Shown: positions 16,993-25,369 of the stretch, in pieces | Position numbering within the stretch: the stretch's first letter is position 1 | Layout: each line of letters opens with the position of its first letter | Assembly (NCBI RefSeq): GCF_901827175.1 | Contig: NZ_LR594662.1 | Location: forward strand, 2,046,001-2,110,000 | Source: Variovorax sp. RA8 | GTDB taxonomy: Bacteria; Pseudomonadota; Gammaproteobacteria; Burkholderiales; Burkholderiaceae_C | Direction: 5' to 3' | DNA length: 64,000 bases | Position numbers and translations under genes: made by a program | Notes under the pieces: generated by a model | The model's input: the letters and a program-made list of their open reading frames with translations, nothing else | What the model was told of the DNA's origin: nothing | Databases searched by the model: none

Positions 16993-17477
16993 TTATTCGC
17001 TATGACTGGCAACAACGGGACGGTCGTCATGAACAGCCGCAAGGACTTCTCCGCTGCACTCCCCGAAGCCAACGCGCACCGCGCCAGGCATTTGCACCAG
17101 CCCTTCAGCACAACGCGGTCACCATCCGCCAGGAAGCGCCGCCCCTCACTCGTGCCTGGCAATGGCACCGTACGCGTACCGCCCGCGCTCAGTTCAACCA
17201 TCGCGCCGGCCTCACCCTCTGTCGGGCCAGAGATCGTTCCGGTGTCCATGAGGTCACCGCTCTGCACGTTGCAGCCTACGACCGTGTGCTGTGTGAGCAT
17301 TTGTCCGACGGTCCAATATTGATGGCGGAAGTTTGTGGCCGTGGTGCGGTCGCCGAGTAGACCACGAGCACGATGTTTGGCGCTCTGCAACAGCACCTCA
17401 AGCCGAATGTCCAAGCTGCCATTAGCTCGCTCGTTGATATCGTCCAGGTAAGGCAGTGGCTGGGGATCACCTCGCAT
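16993..17477 (-). pseudogene. fahA: fumarylacetoacetase C-terminal remnant, truncated and frameshifted
   Basis: The frame from 17477 matches the C-terminal half of fumarylacetoacetase: PQPLPYLDD, YWTVGQMLTQHTVVGCN, SGDLMDTGTISGPT and FLADGDRVVLKGWC. At about 17080-17094 the similarity jumps to another frame, which continues VRVGFGECSGEVLAAV and ends at a TAA at 16993-16995. The N-terminal domain and most catalytic residues (Glu/His/Asp/Lys set) are absent, and a TAA lies in frame a few codons upstream of the similarity. The gene is therefore both 5'-truncated and frameshifted, and cannot make an active tyrosine-pathway enzyme. Confidence 0.8.
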
Positions 17478-17604
17478 GAGCGCCGCTTAGAGCTCGCCCG
17501 CTGCTGCATCTCCCACTGGCGCACTGGAATGCCAAACCGCCAGCTAGCAAACCTATGCCGACACCAACGGCCAAACCTATTCCGACGTTCAGGCCCTTCT
17601 TCAT
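17467..17604 (-). CDS. possible 45-residue glycine-rich membrane peptide
   Basis: A short frame, MKKGLNVGIGLAVGVGIGLL and onward, with two lysines and then a 20-residue Gly/Val/Leu membrane span, followed by a Cys/Ser/Arg tail. It overlaps the start of the fumarylacetoacetase remnant in a different frame. There is no clear ribosome site, and the region is decayed, so it may be accidental. I list it because the lysine-start plus single-span layout is typical of genuine small membrane proteins. Confidence 0.22.
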   Translation of the reverse strand: MKKGLNVGIGLAVGVGIGLLAGGLAFQCASGRCSSGRALSGAHAR

Positions 17605-17744
17605 GCCGACGGTTTAGCCAAGGCCTTGGGGCGTTCTGCTGCGGCTCGCCGACCAACGGCTTCTGGCCGACCGGCGCCTTGTCAGCTTATCGCGCTCGGT
17701 CCACCCCTTCGACCGAACAACTCTCCGCCCAGTTCGCGCCGGGG

Positions 17745-17945
17745 CTAAAAATTTGCCGCCTGGGTGGTGTGGTATCCGGTGAGCCTGCCGCCCTGCGTCG
17801 CCTCAGCGCCGCGTGCCTTCCTTGTTGAAAAGAGCAGCGTCGCGGCCGTCATTCCGAACAGCGCGAGCAGGGTCCATGCGCCGAATACATAGACCAGGCC
17901 AATCGGTACAAGCGCAGCAAGGATGAGAAAAAGTGCCCTGAACAT
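17745..17945 (-). CDS. small two-span membrane protein
   Basis: A 66-residue hydrophobic protein from ATG 17945. Two membrane segments are visible, [20 protein letters not shown] (about 5-24) and [14 protein letters not shown] (about 26-39), joined by a very short turn. A basic, hydrophilic C-terminal tail of about 25 residues follows. The frame continues upstream for nine codons, but MFRALF is the natural membrane-protein start. I do not recognise a family. It stands alone in the rearranged low-GC stretch, with no partner gene. Confidence 0.45.
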   Translation of the reverse strand: MFRALFLILAALVPIGLVYVFGAWTLLALFGMTAATLLFSTRKARGAEATQGGRLTGYHTTQAANF

Positions 17946-18430
17946 GGGCTCAGTTTGCCTCCCTGCGGCCATTTTGTGTCGTGAAGAAGTGGACGCACGG
18001 CAAAGAACTTGGCCGAACGCGATGGAGGCGAGGCGCCAAGGTCCGTTGTTGGCAAAAGACCGGGTCTACCGGCAAGCCATTACCAGCGCGGGGAGCGGCT
18101 GCATGGCGGCGCTGGATGCGCAGCGCTTTCTGGAGCGGGAGGGCTCGTGCGCCGAGGCGCCGGAATCCTCCTCAGCCGGGCAGGTCAAGGAGACAGCCGA
18201 TGTCCAGTGACCTCGTGCAAAACGCCAGCGACGACGGCTTCGAGCGTTGACATCGCTTGGGCTCGAGCCGGCCAGTGGATCTTCGGCAGCGGAAGAGTCA
18301 GAGATTCAGGCAGAGGTTCAGGCAGGGTTTACCGCGTTCACCTGGAGTGAACGACTTGACAGCCGGGCGCCCTCTGCAAGGCGCAGGCCGCCGATTAGGA
18401 TCTTCGGCTTCACACCCAGCGAGATCATCA
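17946..18430 (+). other. gene-poor stretch upstream of the Bug receptor
   Basis: This stretch of about 485 bases contains a thioredoxin-reductase tail fragment (18049-18153, listed separately) and otherwise no gene I can support. An imperfect pair of TTCAGGCAG units near 18305-18325 is too short to mean much. It must hold the promoter of the following Bug receptor, but I see no convincing -35/-10 pair. Confidence 0.5.
18049..18153 (+). pseudogene. trxB: thioredoxin reductase C-terminal fragment
   Basis: In one plus frame about 30 residues read [20 protein letters not shown] followed by AQRFLE. This is almost exactly the C-terminal helix region of bacterial thioredoxin reductase, where [10 protein letters not shown] contacts FAD. 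Nothing upstream in any plus frame continues the enzyme (no CxxC active site, no GxGxxG), and unrelated residues follow. It is a gene fragment left by deletion or rearrangement, not a functional gene. Confidence 0.7.
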
Positions 18431-19402
18431 ATGAAGCGCCTGTTAACGATCGCGATTGCGGCCCTTGCCGCGCTCCCCGCTTTCGCCGAGTATCCCGACA
18501 AGTCGATCACGATCGTCGTGCCGTTCGCCGCCGGTGGGCCGACCGACAAAGTGGCGCGCGACTTTGCCGAGGCGCTGCGCAAGCCGCTGGGCAATGTCGC
18601 GGTCGTCGTCGACAACGCCGGGGGTGCCGGCGGCACGATCGGTGCTGCCAAGGCGGCGCGCGCGCCCAACGATGGCTACACGCTGCTGCTGCACCACGTC
18701 AGCATGGCCACCTCGCCCGCGCTGTACCGCAAGCTGCCCTACAAGACCCTCGACGACTTCGAGTACCTCGGTCTGATCAACGAGGTTCCGATGACGATCA
18801 TCAGCAAGAAGACGCTGCCCGCCAACAATTTCGCCGAGTTGCGCAAATGGCTGGAAGACAACCGCGGCAAGATCAACATCGCCAACGCCGGCGTCGGCTC
18901 CGCCTCGCACCTGTGCGGGTTGATGTTGCAGAACGCGCTGAAGATCGAGATGCAAACCATCTCCTACAGAGGCACCGCGCCGGCGATGACCGAACTCATC
19001 AGCGGCCAGGTCGATGTCATGTGTGACCAGACCACCAACACCACCGCGCAGATCGAAGGCAAGATGGTCAAGGCCTATGCGGTGACGACGCAGCAACGCC
19101 TGAAGACGCCGGTTCTGGCCGCGCTGCCGACGCTCGACGAGAGCGGCCTGAAGGGCTTCAACGTCAGCATCTGGCATGGCCTCTTCGCCCCCAAGGGCAC
19201 GCCCAAGGCGATCACCGACAAGATCAATGCGGCGCTCAAGGTGGCGTTGAAGGATCCAGCCTTCGTGAAGAGCCAGGAGGGGCTCGGCGCGGTCATCATC
19301 AACGACGCTCGCATGAATGGGCCGGAGCACAAGAAGTTTGTCGAAGCCGAACTGGAGAAGTGGGGCTCGGTCATCAAGACCGCCGGCCAGTACGCGGATT
19401 GA
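18431..19402 (+). CDS. Bug-family TTT solute-binding receptor
   Basis: A 323-residue Bug receptor with a short clean Sec signal (MKRLLTIAIAALAALPAFA). The mature part has ITIVVPFAAGGPTDKVARDF, VVVDNAGGAGGTIGAAKAA, NDGYTLLLHH and ISYRGTAPAMTELISGQVDV. Two bases after its stop comes the start of a cupredoxin-like protein, and then a polytopic membrane protein, so it probably belongs to a three-gene operon rather than a TctABC system. The ligand is unknown. Confidence 0.9.
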   Translation: MKRLLTIAIAALAALPAFAEYPDKSITIVVPFAAGGPTDKVARDFAEALRKPLGNVAVVVDNAGGAGGTIGAAKAARAPNDGYTLLLHHVSMATSPALYRKLPYKTLDDFEYLGLINEVPMTIISKKTLPANNFAELRKWLEDNRGKINIANAGVGSASHLCGLMLQNALKIEMQTISYRGTAPAMTELISGQVDVMCDQTTNTTAQIEGKMVKAYAVTTQQRLKTPVLAALPTLDESGLKGFNVSIWHGLFAPKGTPKAITDKINAALKVALKDPAFVKSQEGLGAVIINDARMNGPEHKKFVEAELEKWGSVIKTAGQYAD

Positions 19403-19404
19403 GC

Positions 19405-19767
19405 ATGAGAGCCGTCATGATGAATCGGTCGCGCCTGCGTGTGATCGCACTGGTCGCGATGGCGACGATCGCAGGCACCGCCGCAGCGGCCGCCTCACAG
19501 TCCTTCTCGGTCGAGCTTGCGGGCGGCCGGGTCAAGGGCGACGAGACGCTGAAGGTGCAGCAGGGCGACCAGGTCCAGGTGCGCCTGAGCAGCGACAAGC
19601 CGATGGTGCTGCATCTGCATGGGTATGACATCGACACCAAGGTCGCGCCGCCCGCGCAGGCGCTGATGACGTTCAAGGCCAATCTGGCCGGGCGCTTCCC
19701 CGTTCACGAGCATCGCGAGGGCGCGGGCAATCACCGCGCCGTGCTGTTCATCGAAGTCCGCCCGTAG
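19405..19767 (+). CDS. secreted cupredoxin-like protein
   Basis: A protein of about 120 residues with a signal peptide (core IALVAMATIAGTAAAAA) and one beta-rich domain resembling small cupredoxins. The segment QVQVRLSSDKPMVLHLHGYD and the later FPVHEHREGAGNH place several histidines where copper ligands sit, but the usual Cys-Met-His triad is incomplete, so metal binding is unproven. Starts at 19405, 19417 and 19420 are all possible; 19420 gives the tidiest signal peptide. It lies between a Bug receptor and a polytopic membrane protein, and is likely co-expressed with both. Confidence 0.65.
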   Translation: MRAVMMNRSRLRVIALVAMATIAGTAAAAASQSFSVELAGGRVKGDETLKVQQGDQVQVRLSSDKPMVLHLHGYDIDTKVAPPAQALMTFKANLAGRFPVHEHREGAGNHRAVLFIEVRP

Positions 19768-19798
19768 GTGCGCTCTGAGCAGATCCGGATCTGAGCGC

Positions 19799-21274
19799 AT
19801 GCTGCGAGCGCTGGCCAGGGCCTTCCCGGTTCTTGCCATGGCGTGCATGGCCGCCGGTGCGCATGCACATGGCTTCGGCCAGCGCTTCGACCTGCCACTG
19901 CCCTTGTGGCTTTGGCTCACCGGGGCCGGCGCGACCATCGTGCTGACCTTCGTGGCCCTGGCGCTGTTCGCGCGGCAGCGCGACTTCGGCACGGCATTCC
20001 TTCGCAGCATGGATCTGCTGCGGTTCTCGCCGCTGCGCCGCGTGGCGCATCCGCTCGCGATCGTGTTGCGCACCATTTCCTGCGTGCTGTTCGTGCTCAC
20101 GCTGGCGGCCGGCTTCTTCGGCAATCCCGACGCGTATGCGAACCTGATCGTCACGATGGTCTGGGTGCTGTGGTGGGTCGGCATGGCCTTCTTCTGCGCG
20201 CTCGTCGGCGACCTGTGGGAAGTGGTCAACCCGCTGCCCGCGATGTATCGCGCAGCCGTTCGCCTGATCGGCTGCCGGGAGTCGCTGGGGTGGGCCTACC
20301 CGGCGCGGCTGGGGGCGTGGCCGGCGGTCGCACTGTTCTTCGTCTTCGCGTGGGTCGAGCTGGTCTGGCAGGACAAGGACGTGCCACGCGCCATCGCCAC
20401 CGCCTTGCTGGCCTACTCGGCGTTGAGCTGGGGCGGCATGCTGCTCTTCGGCGTGGAGACCTGGCGCAGCCAGGCCGATGCGTTCGCGATGGTGTTCCGG
20501 GTACTGGGCCGCTTCGCACCGTTCGAGCTGCGCAGCTCGACACCGGCCGAGCGGGCGCGTCTGCGCCTGCGGCCCTACGCCGCCGGCTTGCTGGCGAGCG
20601 AGCGGGTGTCGAATTCGATGGCAGCGTTCGTGCTGCTGATGCTCGCGACCGTCACCTTCGACGGCTTTCACGAGACGCCGCTGATGGATCGCATCGGGAC
20701 CGCCGCGCAGACTTCGCGTCCCGTGGCAGAGACGCTGTTCGCGCTCTCCTCCGCGACAGGCCTGGACGAGACGCAATGGCTGAACACCGTCGTACTGCTG
20801 CTGTTCCCGTTCGTCTTCGTGCTGATCTTTCGCGGCGTTGGCGCGTGGATGTTGCGCCTGGCGGGCCACGCACGCAGCGAAGGCAGTGCCGATGCGGACC
20901 TGAACGCCATGGTCTGGAGCCTCGTGCCGATCGCCGTGGCCTACCACCTCGCGCACTACGTATCGCTGCTGCTGACCACCGGGCAGTTCATCATCCCGCT
21001 CGCGTCGGACCCGTTCGGCTGGGGCTGGAACCTCTTCGGCACGCGCGGCCGTGCCGTCGATCTCGGCATCGTCAGCCCGGCCGTGTATTGGTACGCCGCT
21101 GTTGCGCTGATCGTCGTCGGCCATGTGCTGGCGGTCATCGTCGCCCACATCGAAGCGGCGCGGCGCTTCGTGAGCCACCGTGCAGCGCTCTTGAGCCAGT
21201 TGCCGATGCTCGCGCTGATGGTGGCCTATACGAGCCTGAGCCTGTGGATCATGGCCCAGCCCATCGTAGGCTGA
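19799..21274 (+). CDS. polytopic membrane protein of unknown function
   Basis: A 491-residue integral membrane protein with a signal-like N-terminus ending in HAHGFGQRFDLPLPLWLWL and about ten hydrophobic spans. Histidines near membrane faces (HAHGF, FDGFHET, AYHLAHYVS, VAHIEAARR) suggest a metal or haem role. I recall such proteins being linked to the FedAB membrane-bound fenitrothion hydrolase of Burkholderia, but cannot verify that here, so treat it as a hint only. The preceding cupredoxin-like gene, 31 bases upstream, supports a copper or redox-linked partnership. Confidence 0.6.
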   Translation: MLRALARAFPVLAMACMAAGAHAHGFGQRFDLPLPLWLWLTGAGATIVLTFVALALFARQRDFGTAFLRSMDLLRFSPLRRVAHPLAIVLRTISCVLFVLTLAAGFFGNPDAYANLIVTMVWVLWWVGMAFFCALVGDLWEVVNPLPAMYRAAVRLIGCRESLGWAYPARLGAWPAVALFFVFAWVELVWQDKDVPRAIATALLAYSALSWGGMLLFGVETWRSQADAFAMVFRVLGRFAPFELRSSTPAERARLRLRPYAAGLLASERVSNSMAAFVLLMLATVTFDGFHETPLMDRIGTAAQTSRPVAETLFALSSATGLDETQWLNTVVLLLFPFVFVLIFRGVGAWMLRLAGHARSEGSADADLNAMVWSLVPIAVAYHLAHYVSLLLTTGQFIIPLASDPFGWGWNLFGTRGRAVDLGIVSPAVYWYAAVALIVVGHVLAVIVAHIEAARRFVSHRAALLSQLPMLALMVAYTSLSLWIMAQPIVG

Positions 21275-21280
21275 TGGCGG

Positions 21281-21784
21281 TCAGGGGGCGGGACGCTGCT
21301 TCGTCTGGGCCCAGGACTGGAAGTCGTTCTTGTCGCTCGACCAGTGCAGGTGGACGATGCGGAAGCTCTCGCCCACGCGCCGCACGATCGCCGTCTCCAG
21401 CATCACCTGATCGATCGCCTTGCCATCGGGCCGCTTGCCGCTGATGCGGTAGGTGCTCAGCACCCAGCGCTCGTTGCCGCTGCCGCCGACGCGCCGGGCC
21501 TGCAGTGTCCAGTCGGCGATGGCGGCCATGTCCATGTCGCCCGGCAGATGGCTCAGCGCATAGGCCTCGACCGTCGGGTCCGTGGTGCCGAACTCGAACA
21601 CGACCAGTGCACGGTCCAGGTGGGACAGCGCACCGGCTGTGTCCTTGCGCTTGAGCGCCGCGTGGAAGCCGTCGACCGCATCGGCCGGCAACTTCCCGAC
21701 CTGGCCCCACGCGGCGCCGGCAATCGCCAGGCTCGCGGCGACGAGCAGCGGGCGGACCCGCTCAGACCGCACGCTGCAGCCCAT
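21281..21784 (-). CDS. exported SnoaL/NTF2-like hypothetical protein
   Basis: A protein of about 167 residues with a signal peptide (VRPLLVAASLAIAGAAWG) and one small alpha+beta domain. The pattern AVDGFHAALKRKDTAGALSHLDRALVVFEFG, then RWVLSTYRISG and ESFRIVHLHWSSD, fits the NTF2-like/DUF4440 fold used for ligand binding or as an enzyme scaffold. Its 5' end overlaps the 3' end of the upstream gene by about 23 bases if ATG 21784 is right, so the two are probably co-translated. It ends close to the convergent membrane-protein gene. Confidence 0.6.
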   Translation of the reverse strand: MGCSVRSERVRPLLVAASLAIAGAAWGQVGKLPADAVDGFHAALKRKDTAGALSHLDRALVVFEFGTTDPTVEAYALSHLPGDMDMAAIADWTLQARRVGGSGNERWVLSTYRISGKRPDGKAIDQVMLETAIVRRVGESFRIVHLHWSSDKNDFQSWAQTKQRPAP

Positions 21785-22235
21785 CCTCGTCGCGGCGGGA
21801 GGTGGCTGACGGCGCATTCGGGTCGAGCTGCTCGGCGACGAACAGGTCGCCCGCGATCATCCCGTCGAGCCAGCCATCCTTGCCGCGCACGGTGATCTCG
21901 TTCGCGGTGTTGCCGTGCACCCAGAAGACGCTCCCGAAGCGCGCGCCCTTCAGCACGGTGAGTCGCCAGCCGCGCAGTTCGTTGCGCGCCGGCGGAACCA
22001 TCCTCGGGCCGATCGGTTCGACGCGCAGCGTGTAGATATGGCCCGCCTTGCCGGCCGCGCCGAGACCGATCACCTTGCCGGTGAAGCGCCGCAGCACCGG
22101 GTCGACGAGCGGGTCGTGGCCGGCGAGCCGCATGCCATCGCGCGACAGGGGGTCGGCCGAAGCATGAAGCGCGAGCAGCAAGGCCCCGGCCATCGCCGAG
22201 GCCCGGGCACCGGCCGAGAACCATTTCAACAACAT
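21762..22235 (-). CDS. exported hypothetical protein
   Basis: A 157-residue protein with a signal peptide (SAMAGALLLALHASA) and a mature part rich in Val, Gly and Arg. Stretches such as FTGKVIGLGAAGKAGHIYTLRV and GARFGSVFWVHGNTANEITVRG suggest a small beta-barrel. I do not recognise a family. ATG 22235 lies 9 bases after AAGAAGG; ATG 22244 would leave no spacing. It is followed, with overlap, by the NTF2-like exported protein, so the pair is likely an operon of periplasmic proteins. Confidence 0.55.
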   Translation of the reverse strand: MLLKWFSAGARASAMAGALLLALHASADPLSRDGMRLAGHDPLVDPVLRRFTGKVIGLGAAGKAGHIYTLRVEPIGPRMVPPARNELRGWRLTVLKGARFGSVFWVHGNTANEITVRGKDGWLDGMIAGDLFVAEQLDPNAPSATSRRDEDGLQRAV

Positions 22236-22520
22236 CGTCGTCATCCTTCTTGAGAAGCCCGGCAGTATCACCAGCGTTGCAGCCGTGTGCAAGGGATGGC
22301 GGCGGCACCTCGAGCGCCGCTCGTGCGCGAAGCAGGCATGGCTCGCGTGCCGCAACGCAAGCATCCGTGCGGGTTTGCGCTGGGCGCGGCGCATCGACGT
22401 CAGGGCTTGTGTGCTCACCTGCGATGAACGCATTGACCGTTGATCGTCTTCCGCGCCGCGGGGGGGCGCGACTAACCTACGCCGCTTCCGAATGTGCTGG
22501 CGAACCCCGACAAAACCGAC

Positions 22521-23090
22521 ATGCAACTTTCCCAGGGACATCGCGCTCGCTGGCCGTGGTGGCTCATGATGGTGCTCGCCGGCGTGCTGGCGGTGATGTG
22601 GTGGCAGCACGAGGACGCCGTCATGCCGGTGGCTGCGGCCGCGCCGCCTCCGGTCGCGCAGATCGCGGACCGCGCGCCCGCACCCGCGCCCCCATCCGAC
22701 GTCTGCAGCGTATCCACCTCCGCACCGATCGAGGCCGCGACGCCCGTGTCCGCGCCGGCGCTCAAGCTCGAAGGGACGGTCATGGCCGGCACCCGCAGCT
22801 TCGCGATGGTGCGCCGCACGACGGACTCGCAGCTTCTGCAGCTTCGCGTGGGCGACCGAGTGGAAGGCTTCGTCGTCATCGCGATCGAATCCGACCGTGT
22901 CGCGCTGGCCGGCGCGGGGCGCTCCATCGTGATCGAAGCCCAGGCCCAGGCAGCAGCTGCTGCGCCCGCGGTTGTCGCGCCGCTGGCGCAGGCGGTTGCC
23001 GCCGTGCCGGCGCCTCACCTCATTCCCATCGAGCAACTCCCCGCAGCGTACCGGGGACCCGCGCCCGAGGAGGAAGTCCTGGGGCATTGA
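22521..23090 (+). CDS. GspC-like single-span inner-membrane protein
   Basis: A 189-residue protein with a cytoplasmic basic start, one membrane span (WPWWLMMVLAGVLAVMWW, about 11-28), a Pro/Ala-rich linker, and a periplasmic domain. LKLEGTVMAGTRSFAMVRRT followed by LQLRVGDRVEGFVVIAIESD resembles the homology region of GspC in type II secretion. No other gsp genes are near. The tail is again Ala/Pro-rich. ATG 22521 is chosen; a GTG nine codons upstream (22494) is possible. It precedes the large lipoprotein gene by 57 bases and may help in its export or anchoring. Confidence 0.6.
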   Translation: MQLSQGHRARWPWWLMMVLAGVLAVMWWQHEDAVMPVAAAAPPPVAQIADRAPAPAPPSDVCSVSTSAPIEAATPVSAPALKLEGTVMAGTRSFAMVRRTTDSQLLQLRVGDRVEGFVVIAIESDRVALAGAGRSIVIEAQAQAAAAAPAVVAPLAQAVAAVPAPHLIPIEQLPAAYRGPAPEEEVLGH

Positions 23091-23147
23091 CGCGAGATGC
23101 CCGCCGCACCCTGCTCATCCATCACTATTCCAAAGAGGAGATAACGC

Positions 23148-25289
23148 GTGAACATGAAACTTCAGCTGTCGATGGCCGCCCTGGCCACGGCTGTGCTGCT
23201 CGCCGCTTGCGGCGGCGGCAGCAACAATTCCGCGGGCGTGCTGCCCATCGCAGGCACCGGGACGCCTGGCACGGAGTCACCTGTCGCCGCCGAGCCCATC
23301 CCGGCTCGCAAGATCGACTACTGCGAGGCAGGCCCAGGCGACCAGCCGGAGACCGGACTGCGCGGCGGGATTCCGTTGACGGAGATGAGCCCGACCGGGG
23401 TCGTCTCCGGGGCGAGCGCGAACGTCACCTTCAAGGGGTTCTGGTGCGGCGCGCGCAAGGTCGCCCAGCACAAGCTGTTCGACCGCGGCGCCTTCGGCGA
23501 CTTGCAGCTCAAGGACCGTTGCGCCTACGCCTCCCGGCGCGACGGCACCACCGATGCTCTCAGGAAGGCGATCAATGACTCGGTGCCGTACGTGGGCACC
23601 ATCGTGTTCGACATGAAGACGCCGACGAAGATGGCGATCACGCCCGATGACGACCAGGTCGGTCACGCCTCCTTCGACCCGGCCGGCCCGAACCCCTACG
23701 GGAAGGTCCTGCGCACGCCCGCGATGATCCGCGCCTACTCGGCGCTCGAACTCCAGGGCAACATCATGGTCGGCGCATACAAGGACAACGGTCCCGCCGG
23801 TACCAACCCGCTGGACGTCTATGACGTCAGCGACTGCCTGCACCCGGTCCCGCTGAGCACCACCTACAACACGCCCCAGGGCAACCACGACGGCTGGCTC
23901 TCGCCCGACGCCAAGACCTACTATGGCATCCCGTTCAGCGGCACGGCGATCATCGGTAGCGGCAACACTGTCAACGGCAACAAGAACCAAGTCGTCGCGG
24001 GTGCCGAGAATCGCATCGACATGCACGTGACCGACCTGTCGGACCCGAAGAATCCGAAGCCCCTGCTGACCTGGAACCGGCTGGAACTGCCCCCGGAAGT
24101 GCAGGACAACCCCAAGTGGAAGATCCTGAACACGACCCACTTCCACGACGTCAGCACCAACAATGCCGGAACGCGCGTCTACATGGCGCTGTATGGCGGT
24201 ACCAACTCGCTGGGTGGCGGCAACAAGACCGCACCCGAGGAGCGGACCCAGAGGTGCGGCAACGGCCTGCTGGTCATGGATTCGAGCGACATCGTCAACC
24301 GGGTGGCCAACCCGAAGCTGAAGTACGTCAGCTTCACCTCGTGGTGCGACGAGAAGCAGATGATCAACCCCGAGTTCGGCAACGGGGAGACGGCCTCGGC
24401 CCACGCCACCGAGTGGGTGAAGCACATCAACGGCAAGGAGTACATCCTCTCGACCGAAGAATCGGGCGGCGGCCTGGGCGGTACGCCCTCGGGCGTCTGC
24501 AGTCATCGCTCGTACGCCCGCATGATCGACCTCTCGGACGAGAAGAACCCGCAGGTCGTCGGCACCTATGTGTCCGACGCCAACACGCAAGCTGGCTGCG
24601 AGAAGAACCTGGCAACGGGCGACTGGGCCGGCATGACTCACTACCTCAACTTCGACGACCGCAACAACATGCGCCTGGCGATCTACGCGAGCGCCTATGC
24701 CGGCATGCGCTTCGTCGACTGGAAGGACCCGACCCACCCCGTCGAGATTGCCTACTACGTCAAGGAGACCAACTCGAACGACCAGATGGACTTCACCCGC
24801 CCCGACCCGCGCTATGACGCCGAGAACTGCCTGTACTACACGGGCTGGAACCAAGGCGGCCTGGTGTCCCTGGAGCTGACCAACCCCGAATACAACCCCT
24901 GCATGAGCCGCAGCACCAGCGTCAAGGGGCAAGTGGTTTCGGACAAGGGCACGCTGGATGTCACGGTGGAAGCCGGCCGCAACGGCAACGGCGCCCCCGC
25001 AGTGGCGAGCATGACGTTGAAGGGCCAGGGCCATACCGCGGAACTGAGCTCGGTGACGCGACTCGGCTCGGCCATCGATGCCGATGGCCAGGTCACGGCG
25101 ACCAGGAACTCGGTGCAGATCGACGGCGAAGGCACCTTCGACGGCCAGCCGGCGTCGTTCCGCGTGATGGTGCAGGACAACGCCAGCAACAACGGCGTCT
25201 TCTCTTTCGCCTGCACGTCGGGATGCTCGTTCAAGTCCAGCGGCTACATGAGCGGCGGCGGCAAGCTGGTGGTGAGTCAGAAGAGCTGA
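23148..25289 (+). CDS. large lipoprotein with LVIVD-type repeats
   Basis: A 713-residue lipoprotein. The lipobox LAAC is at about residues 18-21, followed by GGGSNN and a Gly/Pro/Thr-rich spacer. Repeated segments such as NPLDVYDVSD, DMHVTDLSDPKNPK, MIDLSDEKNPQVVGTYV and MRFVDWKDPTHPVEIAYYV match LVIVD-type blades of a beta-propeller. The final 110 residues form a separate Ser/Thr/Gly-rich beta domain. GAGGAG stands 7 bases before GTG 23148 and 13 before ATG 23154, which favours the GTG. Eight or more cysteines suggest disulfides. Function is unknown; ligand binding or surface attachment is plausible. Confidence 0.7.
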   Translation: MNMKLQLSMAALATAVLLAACGGGSNNSAGVLPIAGTGTPGTESPVAAEPIPARKIDYCEAGPGDQPETGLRGGIPLTEMSPTGVVSGASANVTFKGFWCGARKVAQHKLFDRGAFGDLQLKDRCAYASRRDGTTDALRKAINDSVPYVGTIVFDMKTPTKMAITPDDDQVGHASFDPAGPNPYGKVLRTPAMIRAYSALELQGNIMVGAYKDNGPAGTNPLDVYDVSDCLHPVPLSTTYNTPQGNHDGWLSPDAKTYYGIPFSGTAIIGSGNTVNGNKNQVVAGAENRIDMHVTDLSDPKNPKPLLTWNRLELPPEVQDNPKWKILNTTHFHDVSTNNAGTRVYMALYGGTNSLGGGNKTAPEERTQRCGNGLLVMDSSDIVNRVANPKLKYVSFTSWCDEKQMINPEFGNGETASAHATEWVKHINGKEYILSTEESGGGLGGTPSGVCSHRSYARMIDLSDEKNPQVVGTYVSDANTQAGCEKNLATGDWAGMTHYLNFDDRNNMRLAIYASAYAGMRFVDWKDPTHPVEIAYYVKETNSNDQMDFTRPDPRYDAENCLYYTGWNQGGLVSLELTNPEYNPCMSRSTSVKGQVVSDKGTLDVTVEAGRNGNGAPAVASMTLKGQGHTAELSSVTRLGSAIDADGQVTATRNSVQIDGEGTFDGQPASFRVMVQDNASNNGVFSFACTSGCSFKSSGYMSGGGKLVVSQKS

Positions 25290-25369
25290 CGCACTCCAGC
25301 AGTCAGATCATCGTTGCGCCTGTTAGCGTGTGACAATCGAAAGAATTCGGATAACAACAACGGGACAAA

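Noticed and set aside
18305..18325. Two TTCAGGCAG units as a possible iteron or repeat array
   Set aside because: Only two imperfect copies with no further units; chance is sufficient.
22521..23090. A type II secretion locus
   Set aside because: Only one GspC-like domain is present; no secretin, ATPase or pseudopilin gene is in the window.
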